Below are positions 1-5,794 of a DNA stretch of 5,794 bases, piece by piece. The notes below the pieces were generated by a model, which was not told the DNA's origin, did not search any database, and worked only from the letters and a program-made list of their open reading frames with translations. Location of the stretch: the NCBI GenBank assembly GCA_024639035.1, contig JAHEJE010000189.1, positions 1 to 5,794 on the forward strand, read 5' to 3'. This DNA is from Alphaproteobacteria bacterium (GTDB taxonomy: Bacteria > Pseudomonadota > Alphaproteobacteria > Rhizobiales > Aestuariivirgaceae). Each line of letters begins with the position of its first letter. The stretch's first letter is position 1. Both the position numbers and the translations under genes were made by a program.

Positions 1-1109
1 TGCAGCTCGGGGTATTTCTCGAACGTGATGGCGTTCGGCACGTCGGCGACGATGACGTCCTTTGGGATGAACGAGGTGATCGGCGCGATCTGTTCGCCCT
101 TGCGCAGGGCGTAACCGATGGCGATCGATTCCGGGTTGCACGGCAGCGGAATGATGTCGCTGGCCTCGAACGCCGTGCCGCCGTCGATGATCGCCCGGCG
201 GATGTCCGACAGTACCATGCGGTCGGTCTTTGCATCGAACCCGTCATTGCGCCCGGCATCCTGGATCGGCTGGAACGTCACCCCGCGCACGCACGACCAT
301 TTCAGCCCGTGCCGAATGATGTCTCCGGCCTCGTCGTCGTTGCATCCCTTTTTCATCACGGCGACCAAGGTGGTTGAAATGCCGTGCTTTTCCAGGTTTT
401 CCAGCGCCTGCTGACGAATGCGTCGAAGGTCTGCCCCGCGCAACGCCTTGTGCACCTCAAGCCGCAATGAATCGAATTGCAGATAGACTTCGATACCCGG
501 CTTGAATGCGGCCAGCGCTTCAACGAACGCCTCGTCCTGAGCAATGCGCAATCCGTTGGTGTTGATCATCACATGGCGGATCGGCCGTGCCTTGGCGGCG
601 GCGATGATGTCGAGGATCTGCGGGTGGATGGTCGGCTCGCCGCCGGAAATCTGCAGCAGGTCGGGCTCGCCTTCAGAGGCCACCAGCGCATCCATCATCC
701 GTTCGATCTCGGCCAGCGAGCGATGCCGTTTCTTGGCCGGACTGGAATCGGCAAAGCACACCGGGCAGGTCAGGTTGCACTCCTCGTTGACGTCGATCAG
801 CGCCAGGCAGGAATGCTGCTCATGGTCGGGACACAGCCCGCAGTCATAGGGGCAACCATAGTTGGTGTTGGTCTGCGCCGTCAGCGGCCGGTCGCTGGGT
901 TTCAGGTAGTCGTGGCACAGCTTGTAGTAGGCCGCATCCGACGAGATCAGCGACTTCTGCACCCCATGCGTCCGGCACCGTTTGAGGTAATAGACGCAGT
1001 TCTCCTCGATGATGATCTTGGCCGGCACCAGCCCATGGCAGGTCTCGCACAGCGACGTCGTCTGGCCGTAGAAAAGATACGGTGCGATCTTACGAGTGGG
1101 AATGTTCAC
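1..1109 (-). CDS. Radical SAM protein, Tes/MJ0619-like (COG1964 type), 3' end cut by window
   Basis: The first 369 residues are visible; the C-terminus lies beyond base 1. In order they contain: an N-terminal CxxC (C21, C24) with further Cys at 38, 45 (KRCRTHG) and 65; a GCPYDCGLCPDHEQHSC segment (C86, C90, C93, C101); the radical SAM CxxxCxxC motif (C111, C115, C118, in CNLTCPVCF); the SAM-binding SGGEPT motif at 155-160; and YLQFDSL at 209-215. This layout matches COG1964 proteins, including archaeal tetraether synthase Tes, which has three [4Fe-4S] clusters plus a rubredoxin-like iron site and joins lipid alkyl chains by radical chemistry. The actual substrate here is unknown; some relatives were earlier annotated as pterin methyltransferases. 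The GTG start at 1109 is the first possible one, because an in-frame TGA lies 15 bases upstream, and AAAGGA sits 6 bases before it. The start lies inside the preceding Lgt-like gene, implying translational coupling. The family assignment is strong; the function is inferred. Confidence 0.88.
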   Translation of the reverse strand, partial: MNIPTRKIAPYLFYGQTTSLCETCHGLVPAKIIIEENCVYYLKRCRTHGVQKSLISSDAAYYKLCHDYLKPSDRPLTAQTNTNYGCPYDCGLCPDHEQHSCLALIDVNEECNLTCPVCFADSSPAKKRHRSLAEIERMMDALVASEGEPDLLQISGGEPTIHPQILDIIAAAKARPIRHVMINTNGLRIAQDEAFVEALAAFKPGIEVYLQFDSLRLEVHKALRGADLRRIRQQALENLEKHGISTTLVAVMKKGCNDDEAGDIIRHGLKWSCVRGVTFQPIQDAGRNDGFDAKTDRMVLSDIRRAIIDGGTAFEASDIIPLPCNPESIAIGYALRKGEQIAPITSFIPKDVIVADVPNAITFEKYPEL

Positions 1110-1791
1110 GCTCGGTCCTTTGAATCATTACGACAGCGTAAACCAGTAAACCTGCACAAATGAAATGGAAAATGTTGAACGGCCCGAGCACCGTTCCGTA
1201 AGGTTTCAGGAACTCCCAGACGAACCGCTGGCCCGCATACCACCCGGTCATCAGATAGAACCCGTTGCGCATGAACAAGGGGTTGCGCCGGCCAAGCAGC
1301 ACCAGTGCCATCAGCAGGAAGGCGCCCATCGCTACAGCTTCATAGAGCTGCACCGGATGACGCAGGATGCCATCGCCGAAATCGTGCGCCCAGGACAGAC
1401 CGCTTGCGATCCCGTAGGTCTGGTCTTCGATGCCCGACAGGAAACAGCCGATCCGTCCGATGCCGACGCTGGTCGCAAAGGCCGGCACGAACAGCAGCCC
1501 GGTAGAGCCACGCACCGCACAAAGCCGCTTGTAGATCTCGACCGCGATGATGGCGCCGGCCAGGGCGCCGAGAATGCTGCGCCCGACCGCATCGATGCCG
1601 CTCAACCACAGATTGAGCGTCCCGAACGCGAAACCGCCGGACGCCGCCCCAGCCACCAGCGCCACAGCATAGCTCAGGCCCAGGCCCTCGATCCTGTCGC
1701 CCGCTGCGCGCAGACGCCACCGATAGACGAGAAAGGTCATGCCGCCGGCGCACAGCGCGGCGGCAATGTCGAAAATCAGATGAATGAACAT
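1090..1791 (-). CDS. Lgt-family (prolipoprotein diacylglyceryl transferase-like) membrane protein
   Basis: A 233-residue, very hydrophobic protein with about seven predicted membrane spans (roughly 5-23, 38-59, 70-86, 100-117, 150-167, 177-193, 203-223). Lgt signatures are visible: GRIGCFLSG at 112-120 (E. coli Lgt has GRIGNFING, with essential R143), RHPVQLYEA at 144-152, and RFVWEFLKP at 189-197, matching the Lgt RxxVEFFR region with essential R239. Genuine Lgt transfers diacylglyceryl from phosphatidylglycerol to the lipobox cysteine of prolipoproteins in the inner membrane. This protein is shorter than usual Lgt (about 280-290 aa). It has Cys where Lgt has Asn after GRIG, and Leu74 (RSILGALAG) where Lgt usually has the His of SFHGGLIG. 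It therefore looks like a paralogue group rather than the housekeeping enzyme, and I give no symbol. The ATG at 1791 is the first in-frame start after a TAA 6 bases upstream; no good Shine-Dalgarno precedes it. The 3' end overlaps the radical SAM gene by 20 bases. Confidence 0.87.
   Translation of the reverse strand: MFIHLIFDIAAALCAGGMTFLVYRWRLRAAGDRIEGLGLSYAVALVAGAASGGFAFGTLNLWLSGIDAVGRSILGALAGAIIAVEIYKRLCAVRGSTGLLFVPAFATSVGIGRIGCFLSGIEDQTYGIASGLSWAHDFGDGILRHPVQLYEAVAMGAFLLMALVLLGRRNPLFMRNGFYLMTGWYAGQRFVWEFLKPYGTVLGPFNIFHFICAGLLVYAVVMIQRTEREHSHS
1116..1121 (-). promoter_or_regulatory. Ribosome binding site of the radical SAM gene
   Basis: AAAGGA on the minus strand lies 6 bases upstream of the GTG at 1107-1109. 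It is the strongest Shine-Dalgarno match seen in the window and supports GTG as the true start. It lies within the last codons of the upstream Lgt-like gene, so a ribosome finishing that gene passes directly over it. Confidence 0.75.
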
Positions 1792-1832
1792 CGCCTGTTA
1801 TAGCGCGCCGAGAGCGTGCTCAGCCAGAACCG

Positions 1833-1853
1833 TTGCGCTCTGCAACAGCGCAA
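1833..1853 (-). other. Hairpin between histidine kinase and Lgt-like gene
   Basis: Perfect 7-bp inverted repeat, TTGCGCT and AGCGCAA, with a 7-base loop, starting 9 bases after the histidine kinase stop codon. No run of T follows it on the minus strand, so it is not a standard intrinsic terminator. It could be a weak terminator, an mRNA end-stabilising stem, or chance in GC-rich DNA. Confidence 0.35.
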
Positions 1854-1862
1854 TGCAAACGC

Positions 1863-3980
1863 TCAGTAGGCCTTGGCTTGTGCTTTTCCCGGCTTTGCGT
1901 CCTTGGGCTTGCCTTCAAGCGTTTCTTCCACCACCCGGCGCAACTCATCGCGCTGGAACGGCTTGGAAATCAGGTTGTCGCGCAGCCGCGGTTCTTCCTG
2001 ATGCACCATGGCGCCCTTGGGATAGCCCGAGGCATGGATGACCTTCAGGTCGGGCCTGATCTGCGCTGCCGCCTGAGACAGGTCAAAGCCGTTCATGCCG
2101 CCCGGCATCACGACATCGGTGAACAGCAGGTCGATGTCCTGATGGTCCTGCAGCACTTGCAGGGCATCGACCGCGTTGGTCGACTGCAACACCTCATAGC
2201 CGAAACTCTCCAGAAATTCGACGGCGACATCGCGCACGCTGTCCTGATCCTCGACGACAAGAACCTTGGCCTTGGTTTCCTTCTTGGGCTCGACCGGCTT
2301 GGCAACCGGCAGTTCACACGAGATCGAGCGCAAAGGCAGATACATCTTGAACGAGGTTCCGTCGCCCTCCTCGGAGTAGACCTTCATGTGGCCGCCGGAT
2401 TGCTTGATGAAGCCGAACACCATCGACAGTCCGAGACCGGTGCCCTTGCCGACTTCCTTGGTGGTGAAGAACGGCTGGAACACCTTGTGCAGCAGATGCT
2501 TTGGAATGCCGTCGCCGGTGTCGGAAACCGCAATCATGACGTATTGCCCCGGCTCGACCTCTTCATGCTCGGCGCAGTACTCGTGGTCGAGTATCTGAGC
2601 TGAGGTTTCAATCGTCAGCCGGCCATTGCCCTTCTGCTTCATTGCATCGCGGGCGTTGATCGCCAGATTGAGGATCGATGTCTCGAGCTGGGTCGGATCG
2701 GCCTTGACCACCGGATCGCCGTCCATCAGGTCGATCCTGAGTGACACGTCCTCGCCAAGCGAGCGCTGCAGAATGGCCGACATGCCCGTGATCAGATCGT
2801 TGACCTTCAATTCCTGCGGCGCCAGCGATTGCCGCCGCGCGAACGCCAGCAACTGCTTGGTCAGTTCCGACCCCTTGGTCGCCGCGTCTATCGCCTCGCG
2901 GGCCCGCTTCAATGCCTTTTCATTTCCTTCAAGCGCACCTTCAACCAGCTGCAGATTGCCGATCACCACGGTCAGAAGATTGTTGAAATCGTGCGCAATT
3001 CCGCCGGTCAGCTGACCCACGGCTTCCATCTTCTGGGCCTGGCGCAGGTGCTCCTCGGCCTTTTGCCGGGTACTGATGTCAACCGCCTGAACGATAAACT
3101 GGTCGACCTTGCCGCCGGCATCGCGAACCCCGGAAATACTGGTCAGCACATGCAGCGTGCGGTCATCGGCGCCCTTGAAGCGGATTTCACCATGCCCGCC
3201 CTTGCCGTCCTGATCGCGGATCTTGCCAACCAGCTGCTGCAGCTTGCCGACATCGTCCTCATCCACGATGTCCATCATGCTGCGCGACAGCAGATCGAGT
3301 TCCGACAGCCCGAGCATCTCGGTGAAGGCCTCGTTGACCGCCGACAGGCGGCCATCGACGGTCAAGATCGCCATGCCATGCGCCGCCGCCTCGAACGAAT
3401 TGCGGAACCGCTGTTCGCTCTGGCGCAGCGCTGCCTGGGTCTGGCTGTGCTCGCGCATGTCAGTCAGCACCGCGACGGTGCGCTCAATCCGTCCGGTCTG
3501 CGTCTTGTAGCCGATCGCCGACACCAGAACCTCGACCCGCTGCATGCCCTTCTTGATGAAGCTCAGCGCCGTGTTGCCGATGAAGCCGGAATTGAAGAAT
3601 TCCGGGAACACCTCGCGGCGCAACACTGACTGGGAGTCGGAATCCAGGACCTCAAAGCAGTGCTTGCCGATCAGCTCGTCCTCGCCGTAACCCAGTGTCT
3701 CCAGCGTCGACTTGTTGCAGCCCACGATCTTGCCCTGACCATCGAACACCAGGATCATCATCGGCATGTGGAAAAACAGATCGTCGTACAGAAACTTGGT
3801 CTGTCCGGGAAAAATCTCGAAATGGTTCTTGCTCTGGTCGCTCGCCAGGGTATGGCCGCCGGCCACCGGCAAGGCGCCGTCCGGCGTTCCCAGTTTGCCC
3901 AGGATATCATCGTGCGAGGTATCGCCGAGCCAGTTTGTAAACGAAACCGCGCCGCTATCTTTTGCAATGGTCCATGTCAT
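1863..3980 (-). CDS. Soluble PAS-PAS hybrid sensor histidine kinase with receiver domain
   Basis: A 705-residue protein that autophosphorylates on histidine and can pass the phosphate to its own receiver domain. No membrane segment or signal peptide is visible, so it should sense a cytoplasmic signal. Order: an N-terminal stretch of about 60 residues with no recognised domain; PAS 1 at about 62-180; PAS 2 at about 185-305 (RFRNSFEAAAHGMAIL at its start); a HisKA H-box GQLTGGIAHDFNNLL with His330; and a HATPase domain with N-box LNLAINARDAM (437-446), G1 DTGDGI (487-492), F-box FQPFFTTK (501-508) and G2 GKGTGLGL (511-518). A charged linker leads to a C-terminal receiver at about 571-690 with acidic E577/D578, phospho-acceptor D622 (LFTDVVMP), S651 and K673 (SKPF). 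All catalytic motifs are intact. No haem, flavin or other cofactor signature was recognised in the PAS domains, so the ligand is unknown. ATG at 3980 is the first in-frame start after an upstream TGA, with AGGTGG 10 bases before it. No separate response regulator is adjacent; the output partner is probably encoded elsewhere. Confidence 0.95.
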   Translation of the reverse strand: MTWTIAKDSGAVSFTNWLGDTSHDDILGKLGTPDGALPVAGGHTLASDQSKNHFEIFPGQTKFLYDDLFFHMPMMILVFDGQGKIVGCNKSTLETLGYGEDELIGKHCFEVLDSDSQSVLRREVFPEFFNSGFIGNTALSFIKKGMQRVEVLVSAIGYKTQTGRIERTVAVLTDMREHSQTQAALRQSEQRFRNSFEAAAHGMAILTVDGRLSAVNEAFTEMLGLSELDLLSRSMMDIVDEDDVGKLQQLVGKIRDQDGKGGHGEIRFKGADDRTLHVLTSISGVRDAGGKVDQFIVQAVDISTRQKAEEHLRQAQKMEAVGQLTGGIAHDFNNLLTVVIGNLQLVEGALEGNEKALKRAREAIDAATKGSELTKQLLAFARRQSLAPQELKVNDLITGMSAILQRSLGEDVSLRIDLMDGDPVVKADPTQLETSILNLAINARDAMKQKGNGRLTIETSAQILDHEYCAEHEEVEPGQYVMIAVSDTGDGIPKHLLHKVFQPFFTTKEVGKGTGLGLSMVFGFIKQSGGHMKVYSEEGDGTSFKMYLPLRSISCELPVAKPVEPKKETKAKVLVVEDQDSVRDVAVEFLESFGYEVLQSTNAVDALQVLQDHQDIDLLFTDVVMPGGMNGFDLSQAAAQIRPDLKVIHASGYPKGAMVHQEEPRLRDNLISKPFQRDELRRVVEETLEGKPKDAKPGKAQAKAY

Positions 3981-3990
3981 GCGTGTCGAT

Positions 3991-3996
3991 CCACCT
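3991..3996 (-). promoter_or_regulatory. Probable ribosome binding site of the histidine kinase gene
   Basis: AGGTGG on the minus strand, 10 bases before the ATG at 3978-3980. The spacing is slightly long but acceptable, and no better start codon exists in this frame. Confidence 0.5.
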
Positions 3997-4050
3997 AAGA
4001 GCTTGTTCCCGCCTTCCGCCGTTCAGCAGCGGCGCGGGTTGTTCCTGCAT

Positions 4051-4066
4051 CCGGCAAAAGTGCCGG
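4051..4066 (-). other. Short hairpin upstream of the histidine kinase gene
   Basis: CCGGCA and TGCCGG form a perfect 6-bp stem with a 4-base loop (CTTT on the minus strand), about 70 bases upstream of the kinase start codon. No T run follows. It may be a structured leader element, a binding site for a dyad-recognising protein, or chance; no riboswitch class was recognised. Confidence 0.3.
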
Positions 4067-4184
4067 CCTGGCGCCCTAAAAGTTAATCGGCAAACGTAAA
4101 CACACTCTTCGATCTGAAAGGCTCGATGGCCCAAACTGGCCGGCGCGGGCTGAAATCGGCCCGTTTCTGCTTTCATGGTAAATG

Positions 4185-4203
4185 GCCGGTTAAGAGAACC
4201 GGC
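4185..4203 (-). terminator. Possible transcription terminator after the hyuA-like gene
   Basis: GCCGGTT and AACCGGC form a perfect 7-bp stem with a 5-base loop, starting 26 bases after the hyuA-like stop codon. The tail on the minus strand (CATTTACC) has only three consecutive T, so it is a weak intrinsic terminator at best. On the plus strand the tail is AAATTTG. Its position at the gene end supports a terminator role more than its sequence does. Confidence 0.45.
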
Positions 4204-4229
4204 AAATTTGCATCGCTCTTGTAGTCAAT

Positions 4230-5794
4230 TCACAACTGCGGTCGGCCCACCGCCTCGACGGTTACCTGCGCGCTCAACAGACCGTTGTCGTCAACCGCAT
4301 CGGGCAGCAGCTGGCGTTCGACGGTGACCGAAAGCTCCGGGTCGCTGGCGCCCATCTCCAGGACCGCCGCGCGCGCCGCCGCGCTGGCCTTGGCGCAGGC
4401 CCGCTCCACGGCGGCCGCCGCATTGGCGAAGGTCTCGGCGCCATCGAGCCCCAGAACCCGGAACATGCCGCCGCCATCGCCGCTGATTTCGACGCACACC
4501 GACGTTGATACAACGCCCGATGCCGCACCGACCGCATTTGCCACATCGCAGAAGTCGCTGAACACGATCTCAGCCTGGAGCCGCCGCCCGACCTCCGGGT
4601 AGTAGATCTTGACCGGGCCCCCGACGGCGACGATCGGCACCTCCGGAGCAATCGAAATCCGCGCCCGCCCGTGCCGGCCGGCGCCCCGGCACACCGCATC
4701 GACAAGCTCGTTCGACAGACCGCCGGGATCGCGCCCCAGCGCCGTGTTGACGATTGCCCGGCCGCTCAGCCGCACCGCGGCCTCCCAGACATCGCGGCAG
4801 AACGCCATGGTCGCCTCCGCGCCCACCCGCTTTTCATTGCCCTGACGCGCCATGATGCTGGCGCAGAGCCGCGCAGCGGGTGCCGACCAGTTGGATTGCA
4901 TGTCGAGCACATGCGCTGCATCGGACGGGGTAAAGCCGCCGATCTGCACCAGACCCTTTGCCTGCAGCGACCTCAGCGTGCGTTGCAGAGCGCTGGTCGG
5001 CGCGACCTTCGAGACCGCCGCGGGCTCATCACCGATCTGAGCCAGCAGGTTCGCCTCGCGGTCATTCAGGCGGCCGCCGGCCACCCGGGTGGCAACGCCG
5101 CCCATCGGCAGCAGCACGAACCGGCCCTGCATCGACTGGGCACTCTGGGCCAACTCGCCCTCAAGCGCCGCCTCAATGCCCGCAAACCGGCTCGCCAACA
5201 GCGACACCGGCACCACCCGCTGCGGCCCGAGGCTGAGATTGCCCTTGTAGTCGAGCACCGCCTCGCTGTCGCCGCCAAGGCCGATGGTGCGCGCATCGAT
5301 GGCCTTGACCATGGTGCGCCAGCCGCCGACCACGGCCCCGGTTTCGCTGACCACCGGCCGCCCGCCGATGAAGAAGCCGAGGTCCGTCGTGGTGCCGCCC
5401 ATGTCGCTCAGCAGGAAATCCTCAAGCCCGGTGAGATAGGCGGCACCGACCAGTGACGCTGCCGGCCCTGACAGGATGGTTTCGATCGGACGCAGCGCAA
5501 CGGCTTGCGCCAGGGCCAGCGATCCATCGCCCTTGACGATCATCAGCGGCGCATCGATGCCCTGTGCCGCCATCGACCTCTGCACTGCCTCGATCAGCAT
5601 CGAGATGCGCGAGATCAGGCGGGCGTTCAGCACCGCCGTCAACGCCCGGCGCGGCGCATCCAGCGCCGACGACAGCTCGCTCGACACCGTCACCGGCTTG
5701 CCGGTCAATTGCACGATCGTCTGGCGAACCGCCTCTTCATGGGCCGGGTTGCGCACCGCAAACCGCGAGGCTACGGCAAACGCCTCGACGCTGT
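4230..5794 (-). CDS. Hydantoinase/oxoprolinase family protein (HyuA-like), 5' end cut by window
   Basis: The reading frame is open to the window edge, giving 520 visible C-terminal residues; family members are usually about 650-700 aa, so roughly the first 150 residues are missing. A GTG at 5756 should not be taken as the start, because the 12 codons before it encode SVEAFAVASRFA leading into VRNPAHE, the usual HyuA context (AIAVSLLFSxxNPAHE). Signatures in visible numbering: VKGDGSL (86-92), RPIETILSGPAAS (101-113), the nucleotide-binding DMGGTTTDLGF (130-140), IGLGGDS (170-176, where the family commonly has GGGS), FTPSDAAHVL (287-296), VPIVAVGGP (385-393) and CDVANAVGAASG (415-426). Family enzymes hydrolyse 5-oxoproline, hydantoins or related cyclic amides with ATP, or carboxylate ketones. 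The substrate cannot be read from this sequence. No HyuB-type partner lies downstream, so any partner must be upstream of the window or absent. Confidence 0.92.
   Translation of the reverse strand, partial: SVEAFAVASRFAVRNPAHEEAVRQTIVQLTGKPVTVSSELSSALDAPRRALTAVLNARLISRISMLIEAVQRSMAAQGIDAPLMIVKGDGSLALAQAVALRPIETILSGPAASLVGAAYLTGLEDFLLSDMGGTTTDLGFFIGGRPVVSETGAVVGGWRTMVKAIDARTIGLGGDSEAVLDYKGNLSLGPQRVVPVSLLASRFAGIEAALEGELAQSAQSMQGRFVLLPMGGVATRVAGGRLNDREANLLAQIGDEPAAVSKVAPTSALQRTLRSLQAKGLVQIGGFTPSDAAHVLDMQSNWSAPAARLCASIMARQGNEKRVGAEATMAFCRDVWEAAVRLSGRAIVNTALGRDPGGLSNELVDAVCRGAGRHGRARISIAPEVPIVAVGGPVKIYYPEVGRRLQAEIVFSDFCDVANAVGAASGVVSTSVCVEISGDGGGMFRVLGLDGAETFANAAAAVERACAKASAAARAAVLEMGASDPELSVTVERQLLPDAVDDNGLLSAQVTVEAVGRPQL

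Larger units (their letters stand above)
3981..4229 (-). other. Intergenic region between hyuA-like gene and histidine kinase
   Basis: 249 bases without a convincing gene. It must hold the end of the hydantoinase transcript and probably the histidine kinase promoter. It contains two hairpins (4185-4203 and 4051-4066) and the kinase ribosome binding site. The base composition is less GC-biased than the flanking genes at about 4070-4110 and 4170-4230, as expected of a regulatory region. I did not find a -35/-10 pair good enough to annotate as a promoter. Confidence 0.6.

Noticed and set aside
477..1163. Open frame of 228 codons on the plus strand opposite the radical SAM gene
   Set aside because: It lies antisense to a gene with clear family motifs and its product (rich in Arg, Gln, His, Val) resembles no family; open antisense frames are expected in GC-rich DNA.
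1165..1803. Open frame of 212 codons on the plus strand opposite the Lgt-like gene
   Set aside because: Its composition (Arg, Gln, His, Pro, Asp-rich) is typical of a shadow of a hydrophobic membrane protein gene, and no motif is seen.
1833..2603. Open frame of 256 codons on the plus strand opposite the receiver and ATPase region
   Set aside because: Antisense to an intact histidine kinase; the His/Leu/Gln-rich product has no recognisable domain.
2829..3629. Open frame of 266 codons on the plus strand opposite the PAS/HisKA region
   Set aside because: Same reason: a mirror of codon bias in the kinase gene, no domain and no ribosome site supporting it.
3955..4176. Small minus-strand open frame (73 codons) in the hyuA-kinase gap, overlapping the kinase start
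   Set aside because: It overlaps the kinase start in another frame, has no clear ribosome binding site, spans the hairpin at 4051-4066 and shows no recognisable motif; judged a chance frame.
5066..5296. Minus-strand Arg/Trp/Cys-rich frame within the hyuA-like gene
   Set aside because: It is an alternative frame of the same strand as a well-supported gene, with implausible composition.
4671..5456. Open frame of 261 codons on the plus strand opposite the hyuA-like gene
   Set aside because: An Arg/His/Ala/Gln-rich translation typical of an antisense shadow; the opposite strand has conserved HyuA motifs throughout.
1..5794. Mobile element, CRISPR array, tRNA/rRNA or phage signature
   Set aside because: No long direct or inverted repeats, no spaced repeat array, no transposase or integrase motif and no cloverleaf-like sequence were found; only short hairpins of 6-7 bp occur.

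Overview
The window looks like a chromosomal segment from a GC-rich alphaproteobacterium, probably of the Hyphomicrobiales (Rhizobiales) type. The basis is the strong G/C third-position bias, the style of the hybrid histidine kinase (an H-box of the AxGQLTGGIAHDFNNLL type) and the HyuA-like hydantoinase/oxoprolinase protein. This assignment comes from protein character only, and no marker gene is present. No tRNA, rRNA, insertion sequence, CRISPR array or phage gene is visible.

All four genes are on the minus strand, so the order of transcription runs from high to low coordinates. (1) 5794-4230 is the C-terminal ~520 residues of a hydantoinase/oxoprolinase (HyuA-type) ATP-binding protein, cut at its 5' end by the window edge. 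(2) A 249-base intergenic region (4229-3981) carries a 7-bp hairpin just after the hyuA-like stop, a second 6-bp hairpin and the ribosome binding site of the next gene. (3) 3980-1863 is a soluble PAS-PAS-HisKA-HATPase-REC hybrid histidine kinase of 705 residues. (4) After a 71-base gap, 1791-1090 encodes a short (233 aa) polytopic membrane protein of the Lgt (prolipoprotein diacylglyceryl transferase) superfamily. (5) Overlapping its 3' end by 20 bases, 1109-1 encodes the first 369 residues of a radical SAM protein of the COG1964 type, the group that contains archaeal tetraether lipid synthase (Tes, MJ0619-like). Its C-terminus lies beyond the window.

The most interesting part is the last pair. 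A diverged Lgt-like integral membrane protein is translationally overlapped with a Tes-like, multi-cluster radical SAM enzyme. Lgt enzymes handle phosphatidylglycerol diacylglyceryl groups, and Tes activates unreactive lipid acyl/alkyl carbons. A membrane-lipid or lipoprotein modification module is therefore a reasonable hypothesis, although nothing in the sequence proves the substrate. The hybrid kinase directly upstream, in the same orientation, could be co-transcribed with the pair or simply be a neighbour. The hydantoinase gene appears to end its own transcription unit.
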